In this document: one piece after another, positions 39,743-52,101 of the stretch | How the letters are laid out: each line of letters opens with the position of its first letter | Numbering within the stretch: position 1 is the first letter of the stretch | From: Chrysomallon squamiferum | Taxonomy: Eukaryota > Mollusca > Gastropoda > Neomphalida > Peltospiridae | DNA: 64,000 bases | NCBI GenBank assembly: GCA_012295275.1 | Contig: CM022670.1 | Span: 8,044,712 to 8,108,711 of the forward strand | Reading direction: 5' to 3' | Notes under the pieces: model-generated | Seen by the model: only the letters and a program-made list of their open reading frames with translations | What the model was told of the DNA's origin: nothing | Database searches by the model: none | Position numbers and translations under genes: made by a program

Positions 39743-41143
39743 CTGAAAAAAAGAAGTCAAAATTACTGTATTAATTAACTGCTTTTTAAATTTTTATCAG
39801 CTACTATGTGTACTTCACTAAACTACTATAAATTATATTTTTAAAAAAATTGATATTAAAAAAAAATGTTTTTTAAAAATCACTTAAAATCTATGGAAGT
39901 AGTTAATTGGTTTATGTTTTCAAAATATTCTTGTATTAATGTAATCAAATCAAAAAGAAAAAAGTAAAAAAGATGTGTTTTTGTGTGTCTGTGTGTATAC
40001 ATACACACATATACATACACACAGACACATACACACTCATACAAAATAATAAATAATTCCATAAAGCTGTAAAATTTATAAAATATTTCAAGATGCACTG
40101 TAAATACTGCTTGCAAAAATAATTACTAAATCTGAATTTTAATGTAAGAAACTGAAATTAAAAATACATATAAACTTTATCACTTGTTTACAGACACATG
40201 CCCAGCTACATTAAACAAATCTGCTGGTAACATGAAACCTTTTATCATTTCTTTTTTATTTTATACACATTTGGTAACAGCTTAGAGGTGATGGATATTA
40301 TTTAACTCAATGAAATTCCATAATAATGAAGATCCTGTTCACAAACATAATTTAACAAAGTTCATAACAGCATTCTTGATAAATGATTAGAATACCTAAT
40401 ATGATTTTCAAATAGATGCACATTTTTTTTCTACATAAATCTGATGATATAGTATTATTTTATCATTTGTTATTCTTATCTTTTTTTTTCTTTTTTTTTT
40501 GTTTTTTTTTTTTTTTTTAATGTTTGTTTTTATTGATATTTGACAGACTAAACTTACTTCAATTTATTGATTAGGAAGAAAGAAGTCTTTTATTTACCAA
40601 CACACTGCACACATTTTCAATCTGTGTTACACAACTGTAGAGAATGTGTTTCTGTCATATAATGAGCTATTCTTTGTCAAGGGATTGATTATAAACCATT
40701 TTGATGTATCACACATCCGGTAACTGATGTACTGTTAAATATTTTTGAGTAAGATTACTGTTTTAAAGAGATGCAAAACTACTTTCTACTTCAAACCCGT
40801 CAATATATCACTATTATTTTATCATTTGCTGTTCTTTCCTGCATCATTTTCCACCTGTTATTTTCTGCCTCATCTTTTTATTACTTTTATTATTATTATT
40901 ATTATTTTTTTTAATATTAATTATTTTTTTCTTCAGTTTTTTTTTGGTTTGTTTTTTTAAGCAGTTTGAACTTTCTGTGTTACATAGGATTGTGTTTTGA
41001 ACATACGAGATTGTTTTAGCCAACAGGAAACGAAGCAGGTGAATTACTCAAAGATAACTGCGTGAGAGAGGCACTCATTTCTTCTCAACATGATACAATT
41101 TCCTTGCAAACAGTAAGACTCCTGCCTCTCTCTCTCTGTTTAC
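39743..41143 (-). other. AFF intron 3
   Basis: The 1.4 kb between the shared exon 3 donor and exon 4. It holds a short GT/CA tract (39975-40035), T-runs near 40483-40518 and an ATT run near 40886. The 150 bases next to exon 3 are less AT-rich than the rest. Confidence 0.6.
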
Positions 41144-41150
41144 CTCAGCG
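41144..41150 (-). CDS. AFF4-like: candidate 7-nt AFF microexon 3 (alternatively part of a longer exon to 41185)
   Basis: Between exons 2 and 4 the phases require a length of 3n+1. Here CGCTGAG is flanked by a pyrimidine tract ending TTTTTCAAG and by donor GTAAAC. It would complete AA+C as Asn, then Ala and Glu, and enter exon 4 in phase 0, matching both sides exactly. The bases just upstream are also open in the exon 4 frame back to 41185 and read LSAPTEDKHFSSAE, which recalls TSKEDKLSSRIQ at the same place in human AFF4. That longer version needs acceptor TTGGAG and an in-phase exon 2 donor, both weak. The donor at 41143 is common to both readings. Transcript data would decide. Confidence 0.4.
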
Positions 41151-43478
41151 CTTGAAAAATGTTTGTCCTCGGTGGGCGCAGATAACTCCAAGCGAGTGAG
41201 AAATCATACAGCAGATGCAGTTGGCTGAACTGTCAGGCAAAACCACTGCACACAACACAAACACAATAATCAGATCAGTGAGTGTATGTGTGTCAAGTGT
41301 AAGGGAGATATATTTACAACTCTGTCTGCCTACACGGCTAAGGCCAGGCAGTAGTGTTAGATGTGTACTACGAAATTAGATCTAGATTTGTCAACATTAG
41401 TAGTCTATTTCTGGCTTTTTCCCATGTTTTCCTCTCCTGAAATATTCCCAATCAAAACCCAGCAGTGTGTCTTATTGATCGCAGCCATCACGTTATTTTT
41501 AGATGCTAAATGCTCCTATTTGAAGCGTCTGCATAATGAAATAAAATAACAAATGACCATCAGAAATAGCACTATCTTGATAAACAGACACTGAACAGGC
41601 TGGTTTCACGGTAGTAACAAGTGCACTGCAGTTGAAAGTATCTTGTCCTTCAACTGAAAAAAACTCCTTTCAGAATCTGATACTTTACTGATGTTACTGG
41701 TGCATTTTATTTCTTTTGAAGACTACCTTGCCAAACTGCATCATGTATGCACAACATTTAATATTATTACTTTATTATTAAAGTAAGATGTTGATTAATT
41801 TAAAGTCTAGCTACCATCTGTAATATTTTAAGGAAAAAAATTAAACCTTAATATGTAAATCAACAATAAATCTGACTCTTTCACACATGATCTAACTTAT
41901 GCAAATGAGAATATTCTGAATGTATAGATACAATAATAAACACATGTCTATGCCAACATACACACAGTGACACATACAGTGATTCACATAATTTGCACTT
42001 GCAAGTATTACAAACAAATAAAGTTGATTTCCTTGACTTTAGCATCAGGGTTTTGAACTGATATTAAAGCATTCTCACATAGTTTGCATTCCAAAAATAT
42101 TTAACACAGGCTTATTAATTTTGTGTTCTCTGTCTTCAGCACATTTAACTTTAAGAATTTTAGACAATGCAAGATATGACTAAATATAAAATAAAATAAA
42201 ATAAAATAAAATAAAAAATTAATAATAATAATAATAATAATTACTGAAATGAAATAAAATAAATAACAAAAAAAAAACCAATGAAAAAATCAGAATCTTT
42301 ATAAATAAAAGTTATATCTAATTAACTGTGTGGTTATGTCAGTATTGTGTTGACGTGTGTATGAATGTGTACGGGTGTGTCCCTATAACTGCATGGGTGT
42401 CTATGTACATATTGTATGTTTCTATACACACAGATGCAAGTATACATTTTTTCAATTACACTGATGTTATCAAAACAAGAAACATTACTGTATAAGATAT
42501 TTTGGGGCTTGAAGTAACGTTCACATTTACTTATATTGTTAAAATGCATGTTTAATACTCTCCTGTATTAAATAAAGTAGTTATGCTCTATTGATTTGAG
42601 AAGAATCAAAATAATAAATAATTATTAATATTTTTATTATTCAGTAACTAAATATTAAATTAGATGTATTCAGTAATATATATTTATATATATATATATT
42701 CACTAGTTTCATTATGATGTCTTAAACCTTCCTCTCAAAAATAGTTTCAAAATATCTACAACTTTTACTTGTTTTCCTAAATTTACTTTTATCAAAATAT
42801 TCGTCAGCCATTACATTTTTTTAAAAGTGTTAGGAACCCTTTATATTTCCCAATCCCCGATTGCTGATAATAAGTACAAGGTTTGTCTTTGCACTACCTT
42901 GACATATATTTTTGCTCACATAGTAAAACAAAAATGTACTGAAATCGGATCAGTTTCATTCTCACTTTATTTTCTTATTATCTCTTTATTTTGTGTTTCT
43001 GTTTCAAGACAGCTAAATACAGATACTCCAATGTAGTAAATGGGTTTTGCTGTTAAATGACAAAATAAAGTTGTCAAACATTTTGGTTTTTTATAATTAA
43101 ATCATGAATGATGATGTAAGGGATAAACTAGTTCTAAAAAAATACAAAATCCACCATGCTGTATTAGCTAACTGCCAGTACAACAACATACATGATGTAT
43201 GCATCAACTGGCTGGCAACATTCCAATTCGGTCAAAATTGACATCAGGTGTTATCTTAATGTTTATAACTCTCCTCAAAAATGTATCACCAAATATCTTT
43301 TGTACGACAAACCGCTGTGGATATTGATTTATTATCATCTTTTCATTTTGTTTTTAATTTCATTTAAATCCTCTAATGGCACCACCAACTTGGGTTTAAT
43401 GCAGCTTGTAAACATACGACATCAGCTTTGAAAATTAACAAATTTTAAAAATTTAAAAAACACGAAAATTAGAACATT

Positions 43479-43501
43479 AAATAATAATAATAATAATAAT
43501 A

Positions 43502-43553
<52 letters not shown>

Positions 43554-43567
43554 TAATAATAATAATT
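43479..43567. repeat. (AAT)n microsatellite, about 89 bp
   Basis: AAT units with two or three single-base interruptions, in intron 2. Confidence 0.95.
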
Positions 43568-43639
43568 AAAGATAAAAAGAAAGCAATAGGCCTTGACATA
43601 AAATAATAAGACATGACATACAAAGTGGACATCTAAATA

Positions 43640-44180
43640 TAAATCTTACAAAAATAATAAATGGGAAGTGGTATTCCCTAAATCGAAACATGGATATGGA
43701 AGTTTTCCTTATTTCGTAACAGTCATTATCCTCTGTTCACTGTGGAGGGGGGGGGGTGCATGGAAGCATGTGTGCATGCATGAATAAAATGTTTGGGTAT
43801 GTGTGGGTGTATGTTTCTGTGTCTGTAGGTGTACACATACCACATCTGTGTAACTTGAGACGTTACAAAATGACAAAGGAGACAAGGTATTTTATAAAAA
43901 TAGAATTAACACAGTAATGAATTTAGGATAGGCACTTTCCAAACAAACCATCAGCATTATCATTATTTCAAAATAAATCTTACTATATCATGTGCGATGC
44001 ATTATGTGTATAATAGTAACAAGTCTCTTCTAAAAATAGACCTTACAAGAATGATAAATGAGAGAGGGTATTTACCAAAATGTAAACAGACACACTGAAA
44101 TCAAGAGAAATGGAATCCAGACATGACAGGAATAGATCTGGAACTATATTATTATTTCAAAATAAATCTTAATCATGGTA
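43640..44180. repeat. decayed tandem repeat, three related segments
   Basis: TCTTACAAAAATAATAAATG..GTATTCCCTAAA (43645), GTTACAAAATGACAAAGGAG..GTATTTTATAAA (43862) and CCTTACAAGAATGATAAATG..GTATTTACCAAA (44041) are diverged copies, about 180-220 bp apart. ATTATTTCAAAATAAATCTTA is also shared between 43963 and 44150. Confidence 0.6.
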
Positions 44181-44919
44181 TATATATATATATATATATC
44201 CTTTGTTTGGAGAATTTAAGGTATATTAATACATAACCAGTTTGCAAACACTACAAATGTATTTTCATTTAGATAGAAAGTGCTGCAGACATTTTGCTAT
44301 TGTGGAAATAAAATTAAATTTCCCCAAACTCCCCAAAAATTCAGTTTTGGTTGTATTTGTCAAAGCTAAAAAAATTTTCATTAGAATTCAGAAAACTTTA
44401 CACAAAGATTCTGGTTCTTTTTATATCTAGTTTTTTTTTTTTTTTTTCTCAAATAAAGATATATTCTGGGAAATTTCAGGATAAATGTGGCAGACTTAAC
44501 TCTGGTATCTAGGATTTGGAAAGTTTATAGTAAATATATATATTAATGTATTTTACTGTAGTAATATTCTGGCTTTTTTGAAAATCAAATGGTCATTCTG
44601 ACACATATGTAATAAATGTCAGAATAAAAAAAATTAAAAAATTATTATTATTATATATTTTTTTCCATCATCTATTTATTTATTTATTTTGCTATTTTGT
44701 TGGCATTGGCACAACATCATGGCTTATCCGAAATAAAATAATAAAATAATAAAATAATAAAAAAAAAAAAAAATTTAATAGAGCTATAACTGCATTAGTT
44801 TTGATAAAATCATGTACAGAAAGGAAAAAACATCAAACTATACAATCAGTCTTTAGTCATCTTTGTATTTATTATTTGAATCCAGTACTTATGCAACTAC
44901 TAACCAAGAAGTAGAATTT

Positions 44920-45110
44920 GGGTTCAAACTCTAGTATAGCTCCAATATATAGCTTGTTAAAAACCCCACATGATTCACTTTCTACCAATTCTGGTTTCAA
45001 ACCTTTATACTGCTTCAGTCTGTTACTGTTTTAAGGACCCCCATCATGACTTATTTACTGTACATTCTGGGATCAAAGCCTTGTGATGCACCTTCAGTAT
45101 ATTTATTATG
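44920..45110. repeat. decayed tandem repeat, about 60-80-bp unit
   Basis: AATTTGGGTTCAAACTCTAGTA (44926), AATTCTGGTTTCAAACCTTTATACTGCTTCAGT (44986) and CATTCTGGGATCAAAGCCTTGTGATGCACCTTCAGT (45064) are related. The GGTTCAAA core resembles a tRNA B box, but no A box is seen upstream. Confidence 0.5.
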
Positions 45111-45414
45111 ACTTATTCTCCGAATTTTAAACAATATATTTATAACTTATTCTCTGCAACTGATATTTTAACACACCATCTCTCCGTGTGACAGGTCATG
45201 TAAATGTTGTACACGATTAAATCATCCAGTGATTAATAGCACTGGTCTTGAGTAACGAGTCGTTTGGGAGTCAAAATTATTACGTGTTCTACTTTTCACC
45301 ATAAAGCTCTGAACCAATCAAAACAAGCAAAATATGTATCATGCAACAACCATGTACTTTTAGTGTGTGGTTCATCTTAATAGAGCTTTTTCACTGTTAT
45401 TGTTATTGTTATCA

Positions 45415-45416
<2 letters not shown>

Positions 45417-45462
<46 letters not shown>
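45417..45462. repeat. (ATT)n microsatellite
   Basis: About 15 pure ATT units, in intron 2. Confidence 0.95.
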
Positions 45463-46347
45463 ACAATTTACGTTACAATGAATTAAAAAAGATATTTCAG
45501 CTGTCCTGATTTTGGAAGATTCTACACATTTTGTAATTAATATATTGCATAATGAGATTAAACCGGAAGCAGACCACTTGACATTAAGGACTATGTAAAT
45601 TAAATGTGCTGTCTAGCATGTCAGTACTTTCACAAAATTCAGTTTTGTCTGTATTTGTCAAAGCTAATTCAGTGATGTGGACATGAATATAATACAGTTT
45701 CTCCACTGCAAGTTAAGGATCACTTATCCATCACTTAAGATCCTCTTTGAAATCACTTTCCCACTGTCCATTAATTATCCAGGTAAGTAACTCAAAGCCT
45801 CTACTCCCGCTCAGAAATGAAAAAGTTAATTCAAGATTCTGATCTTTGATAATTTAAACTATTTCTCAGTTTTCAAAAAGGAAACTACTGAATGAAATAA
45901 TGATCACAAAATAATTTAAGTTTATGGGGACAGAGAAAGATAAATGTAGTAAACAAAAATCACAAAATATCTTAAGGAGACAGATTTAGAAAAAAACAGT
46001 TAAAATTGCAGAATAACCAAATGGTAAGACTTTGAAAACAAGGAGGAGACTGAATAACTTAACAATACCTCACCACAATTTAATTAGATGTTAATTAATA
46101 ATTTCATACATAATGAAAAGAAACCCACTGTCATTACTTTAAGTTGCTATTATCAGTGGATATCAAATGATCTTTCAGACACTATCTTTCATAAAAAAAA
46201 AAAATAGTAATAAAATTGCAGATACTAACTAGAAAACAAATCTTAAATCTCTGAAATCAGACAAGGTGAAGACATTATGAATGAAATCTGAGAGATCTGA
46301 TAATAAACTAATTTTGAAATTCAGAGAAGAAACCTGCTGCCACATAC

Positions 46348-46470
46348 TTTTTGGGCCTATCAAAGAGTCCGAACACCTGCTTGTCTTCTGTGAGTTCAGG
46401 TCTCTTGGCTTGACTCGCACGCTGCCGCTGTGCTGCTTCCTTCAGTCTGGCCTTCAGATTTAAGGTGTCA
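46348..46470 (-). CDS. AFF4-like: AFF exon 2: N-terminal basic segment and LFDRPK motif
   Basis: This 123-nt exon has acceptor TTTTTTAG and donor GTATGT. It enters with one base and leaves with two bases of a split codon. It encodes DTLNLKARLKEAAQRQRASQ, then AKRPELTEDKQVFGLFDRPK (about residues 7-46). Human AFF4 has the same plan: a run of R, E, Q and N, then a short linker and PLFAEPYKV. In AFF4 this N-terminal segment contacts cyclin T1 and CDK9, so this exon is inferred to encode the first half of the P-TEFb-binding peptide. The phase at its 3' end does not fit directly to exon 4, which implies an exon between them or a different donor. TAT followed by GTGGCA, six bases further on, would be in phase but is a weak donor. 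Confidence 0.85.
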
Positions 46471-48956
46471 CTAAAAAATTGAAAACAAAAAAAAAGAAGA
46501 AATCAGAAATAGAATTTTCAAATTAACTGTTTCTGCTTTCAATATAAAGCACGAGAAAACTGAAGAAAAAAACAACATGTAAAACTTTTGAAAAAAAAAA
46601 ATATAAAAAACAAGTTCAAATGAAGAGATAACAACAAAAACATGAAATAATTTGTTTTTAACAACTTTGCCTAGTTCACTTAAGCATGGTGTTATTACTG
46701 ATCCATTAACGTACAAATTCATACTTTTTAGACATTTAAATATGATCAGTTTTTTGTGATTTTTTTAGTAAACATTAACAATATCAATCTCAATAAATAG
46801 ATTATTATTTCAATGATTTTTGCCAGAATAATGATCATAAATGTGTATTAAATTTTAACTACTGCTATATGTGCACATACATGAATGTATGCATATATTA
46901 ACTTACGTATAAGTGCACACTTCTAATCTTATTTCAGGTTGTATCTAGCTACCATATCCAGTAACTATTTTTGTTTTATGATACCCAACCTCAAAACAAT
47001 ACTAGTAACTTTTTGTTTCTGAAATATGGCTTTAATTAATATAACAAACTAAATACGAGTGCCCGTTCTAGGACTGGCTCCAGGGTCAAACTGGGATACA
47101 AAAAAAAACAAGCTCACACTGTACACAAAGGATGGATTGATTTCACGGCTTCCGGCACATAATCTTGTCACTGTGGTAGTGTTTGCCTCGTCTACCATCA
47201 GATAACAAGTAAAATAAACACGCTCTACTAGATACCAACAACACACATCAAGAACAAATGCAACCAGGTACAAAACACTGCTACCTGAAGAAAGTCATAC
47301 TACAACACTACTGTAAAAAATTTTTTTAAAAAGTATTTAAAGTACTTTTGAACATTTGAATTATATCTGTATTATAATAATTAACACTTAATAGCTATCA
47401 GTTCATCTGTACAGCTGATGGTGTAAATAATTAGCACATAATGCGTGAACTTTTAAATTGTAAATCTGTCAAGAAATAAATATACATTAAATTATATCTG
47501 TATTTTGTAAATAATTATTGCAAGTGAATGTCTTGTAAAGTGATGGTTTGTGAAATTAGGACTCTTAAGTTACCTACAAGGTCTGTCTTAACAAAACAAA
47601 AAGATATTATTTGCTTGGGCTTACAACTCAACTGGAGATAACAGGATGTGGGTCAGTGATGTTACAAGTTAACAGCCCAAGTATACAAAACACAAAAGTA
47701 CCTCTCAGCTTGACGGTTAGAATAAAAACAGATTAAAACACACTGCACTAAGTTACATTTAGCTTAAAGGTAGACCCTGCTCATAACTTTATATACACAA
47801 GTATAAACAAGTTAAATTGACATGTAACAACTGTTTTTAAAATCACACAACTGCAGTACATCTGTTTTTAACTTAATATAATAGCTGGTATGTACTTGTA
47901 TGTACGTGTGCATGTGCGTGCATGCATGTGTGTGTGTGTGTATAAGCATAGCAGTTTGTAACATAACTAAAATCTGATAAACAGAAAACACATCAACAAA
48001 GACATAATTAACTTTCAGTTTTCCCTTTTTTAAAACATAACTGTAATAGTTTGGATGTATAGAGTTCATAAAGTGTAAGTAAAAAAATTAAACCAGCCTG
48101 CTCTAGCTGTTGTTTTCGTTGTCAATAGAGAGATTGCAATCTCACATTAAAATGGAAACATAGCAATCCATGTTTTTCTAAACAGTAGTTATCTATTTAT
48201 CTATAAATGCAATCCATAAAAAAAAGCTATAGACAGATGTAATTTACATATATATAAACATGTGAATAAACATTATCTGTATCCATACAAAAACAAATCC
48301 AAGACTGTTATACATGCATATGCATGCATATACATACAGAAATGATACATTTAAGAATCTTTGTATGCACACATAATATTAAATGCAATATTCATGGCAA
48401 ATAGACTGACTTTCAAATATTAGCCTATGTTCTCAAATTATTAAAAACAAACATCCTTTATAAATGAATAATTTCCATATGCAATGTTAGTTAACAAATG
48501 ACCCTGTTAATAACACACTAAGTAAGGAAGTGATAGGTAATCATGTGTTCATGTTGAAGAAATTCTCTCCATTGTAACATAACACTAGATTATCAGTATA
48601 GCTGAAAGGTGAAAAGCAACATGGCCAGTATCTTGGGCTACGTTTCATCACTATTATTTCACCTCGTATAATGTAATCTGTTATATCTCATTTATCAATG
48701 TATTCTGGACATTTGGTATCAGAAGCTTTTAATATCATTTGTAATGAATTATGAAATGTTCTAGGTTAATCTGCTTTCTGAGTGAATGAACCATTAACAT
48801 GCCTTGCAGAGAAAAACATGCTGCATGCCGCAGACATCAAGTAATATTGGTGAATTCATGTAACAAACACATGTGCCAGGATCCAGCCAGTAGACAGCAG
48901 CGGGTCTTATGCAAACAAGCTGCATTCCAAACTTTAACACTCGATGGCTTCTTAAT

Positions 48957-48960
<4 letters not shown>

Positions 48961-48990
<30 letters not shown>
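48961..48990. repeat. (TC)n microsatellite
   Basis: About 15 TC units in intron 1, followed by T-rich sequence. Confidence 0.95.
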
Positions 48991-48991
<1 letters not shown>

Positions 48992-50464
48992 ATTTTTTAA
49001 TGTTTTTATTCTCGTTTCCTTTTTTCTGTTCTTTCTGATTCTTTATTATTAATTTTTGTTTAATCTATTTTATTTAAGTATTATTTTATCTTTGTTTCTT
49101 TTTTTTTGTAAATCTTTTGAAATATTTTCTTTTCTTTTTTGTTAACAAATAATGTAATAAAACAGAAAATAAAATAATTAAGCTAGTCTGTGTAATAGTA
49201 ACTAATTTAATAATATTTATAATCATAACAATTATTATTATAGTAGTAGTAATAATAATAATAATAATAATACAGTAATCAGCTGAACTGTAGAAAAACA
49301 AACACTCAATAAAACAAGTGCTCCAAATATATTTATAAGTGTTCTTTTCTGAAAATGATATTTATTATCTTATATATTGAATTGTCATTATTAATTTTTT
49401 TATAAATTCTTCTTCTGATATATATCTATCTATATTTCTTTTCTTTTCTTAATCCATTTATTTTCAGTACTTTGTCTCTTTGTCTCACACAAACAGGCAG
49501 TGTCATTAAGCCAGCAATCCCATGCCAAGCTCAAGTGGGATGATACAGGATCAATACCAGCAAGTGGACACTTTGCCAGACACAACAAATCTGTTCACAA
49601 GCTTTATTATTTATCCTAATGACATCTAACAATCATCTACCGGAGACTGACATTCACATCACATTATCCTTAACACAACTGCCACTGTTTTAGCAATATC
49701 TATTTCAGAAATAATATTCACAACAGTATTCTTTTCAGTAATCTATTTGGCAGTAATAAAATTGTTGCTCCTCAATTATTAATCGTCACATCGGCTGCTG
49801 GTTAAAATTACAGCTGACTTAGGTGATAAAGTCATGCTGAAGACAAAAAAAATTACTGATAAGTATGCAAAAGCTTGAAGCGATTTAATATTTTGGTCAA
49901 TAATAATAATGAAATAAAATGTCTTAAGTTAAATGTAACTGAATACATATTCTTGTATTTTGTTGTTATTTTTAATAATACTCGCATACACACTCACACT
50001 TACTCAAACACACACATGCACAAACACATTAACAGAGCAAGAACACATCTCTAAGTTAATTACACTGAAAGAATTACATGCTGCAGTGAGTGTGTGTGTG
50101 TTAATGTCTGAAGTAACAACATGTGTACAGCTGATATCACCACCATCAGTTGTTATTCCTACTCACAGTGCCAGTTAGCCAACACACAACAGTGCAATGC
50201 CAACTGACCTAAATGTGAGAGTGACATGCAAACTTGCCATTTCCTCACACAAAACCGTGTCTGCACTGAAAATAAAGCAATCTACTTTTGCCAGGACAAG
50301 TAAAATCAATGTCATTAGCCGTCTCTGTCTGCTTTTGTCATAAAAATAGGAATGGCATATGAAGCAGACCATGAGCCAATTCAAAAGAAATTTTTTGATT
50401 TACTTACTGATTTTATTGATTTATTGATGAAATTTCCCAAATAGGGTAATTAAAAATCATTTTT

Positions 50465-50603
50465 AAACCTGACCAACAAATTATGACAAATGACTTTGTT
50501 CAACATGTGAATGAGAACTTATTACATTACAAACCTGACCAACAAATTATGACAAATGACTTTGTTCAACATGTGAATGAGAACTTATTACATTACAAAC
50601 CTG
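50465..50603. repeat. perfect 66-bp tandem duplication
   Basis: The 66 bases beginning AAACCTGACCAACAAATTAT are repeated immediately with no differences, and the first seven bases (AAACCTG) occur a third time at 50597. Identity implies a recent event. It lies in intron 1 and is non-coding. Confidence 0.95.
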
Positions 50604-50689
50604 TTTTACTAATTGTAATATGACTCTTTTGTTAACAGTTTATGTAACTAATATGCTGATACTATTTCATACAGCATGTTAAACATATG

Positions 50690-51220
50690 CTGATGGCAAC
50701 TGTAAACAGGTATCACTTACAAACACATGCTGATGATATCTTTATATCATACTGCATACATTTAAATGTGTTCATTATTATATCTCCTAGATTTCACATT
50801 GTAAGTATGTGATACATTTCATCAGATAGCACAAGTTAAAAATATATGTTGATAATTTTCAGTCAGATTTTATTATCAAGTACATGTTGGTAATTTTCAA
50901 CAGATTAGTCATTAAGTAGTATGTAAAAAGATACTTTTTAGATTTTACAGTTATCAAGTATGTATGTGTTCATAACAATTTCACAGGTAAGTATAATCAT
51001 GTGTGTTGATAATTATCAATCAGATTATACAGCTATCAAGTACCTCTGATATAAATCTTAAATTAATTATTTCACAGCTGTGTGTATGTGCTGATAATTA
51101 TCAATCAGACTATATATGTATCAAGTTGATAAAACTGTTCAGTCAGATTAAATATTTCACAGGTAAGTGTAACTATCAGATAATACAATTATCAAGTGCA
51201 TTCTTTACAGGCTGTAATAG
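50690..51220. repeat. decayed tandem array, TGATAATTATCAATCAGATT type
   Basis: Related segments recur irregularly: TTGATAATTTTCAGTCAGATT, TTGATAATTATCAATCAGATTATACAGCTATCAAGTA and CTGATAATTATCAATCAGACTATA, often followed by a TATCAAGTA end and by TTTCACAGGTAAGTATAA-like segments. Units are uneven and diverged. A 139-codon frame crossing the array (51003-51422) is not a gene. Confidence 0.6.
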
Positions 51221-51296
51221 AAATATGCTAATACTAGCTCTGAGATTTTACAGTAGCATGCAGTTAGATGAAAAGATTATACATAGGGTTTTTGTG

Positions 51297-51299
<3 letters not shown>

Positions 51300-51331
<32 letters not shown>
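51300..51331. repeat. (AT)n microsatellite
   Basis: About 16 AT units in intron 1. Confidence 0.95.
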
Positions 51332-51334
<3 letters not shown>

Positions 51335-51444
51335 CAAAGTCTATGTTGAATACCTTCGCATAAATGCACAGAAAATCTTGACAAAAATATACAGGAAAAA
51401 ATGTATGCAAGTATACAAGTAAATAAATAATATATATTTGTGTA

Positions 51445-51447
<3 letters not shown>

Positions 51448-51503
<56 letters not shown>
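51448..51503. repeat. (GT)n microsatellite, 56 bp
   Basis: 28 pure GT units in intron 1, 115 bases from the AT run. Confidence 0.96.
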
Positions 51504-51506
<3 letters not shown>

Positions 51507-52024
51507 GTTGCTTTTTATTGTTATTTTTTATAAAGATCAAAATTCTGTTACAATTTTTATTTGAAAAGATTGTACAATACTATCTTTCAATCCATGTTAT
51601 TTTTATGACAAAATGAGTGACATGAATGTCAAAATGTCATAAAGAAGACATATTAAACATCCTTCTATGTACATTAATACTTTCAAAGTTGATACTTAAA
51701 TTTGAAACACAACTTTATTCTTATTTATCTTTTCTTTTTCCTTTAGTTGTCAAATACATCTGTATATATCATATTACATATTTATGACCAAAGCCATCTG
51801 CTCTGAAAAGTAAGACAATTTCCAGATCAGTATATAATTTAATATTTTATACACTGATAGAAGCCAAATACTAAGGTTACACATTAATGATAGCTAGAAT
51901 ACAAAATAAAAAACGATAAAGAGATAAAAAATACACTTCTTGTTTTCATCATAATATATTTCATATTTTAAATTTAACTTTACAGTAAAACTAAAATCAT
52001 ATCAATAAATAATATAATAAATAG

Positions 52025-52028
<4 letters not shown>

Positions 52029-52070
<42 letters not shown>

Positions 52071-52101
52071 TAAAATAAAATAAAATAAAATAAAATAAAA
52101 T
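52029..52101. repeat. (TA)n then (AAAAT)n
   Basis: About 16 TA units followed by about seven AAAAT units, in intron 1. Confidence 0.94.

Larger units (their letters stand above)
41151..46347 (-). other. AFF intron 2 with two decayed tandem arrays
   Basis: About 5.2 kb. Contents: AAAAT repeat (42185-42215), a 90-bp AAT repeat (43479-43567), degenerate repeats at 43640-44180 and 44920-45110, and an ATT repeat (45417-45462). The 100 bases next to exon 3 (41160-41260) are unusually GC-rich for this window. Confidence 0.6.

Noticed and set aside
39743-39760. Extra codons upstream of exon 4 in the same open frame
   Set aside because: They are the polypyrimidine tract and CAG acceptor; counting them as coding would require a non-ATG start.
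47049-47280. Less AT-rich patch with a 74-codon minus-strand frame
   Set aside because: No similarity, no splice sites in phase with AFF exons 1 and 2, and exons 1 and 2 already join in phase without it.
51003-51422. 139-codon plus-strand open frame, longest non-AFF type in intron 1
   Set aside because: It runs through a decayed tandem array and an AT microsatellite (poly Ile-Tyr), so it is a chance frame.
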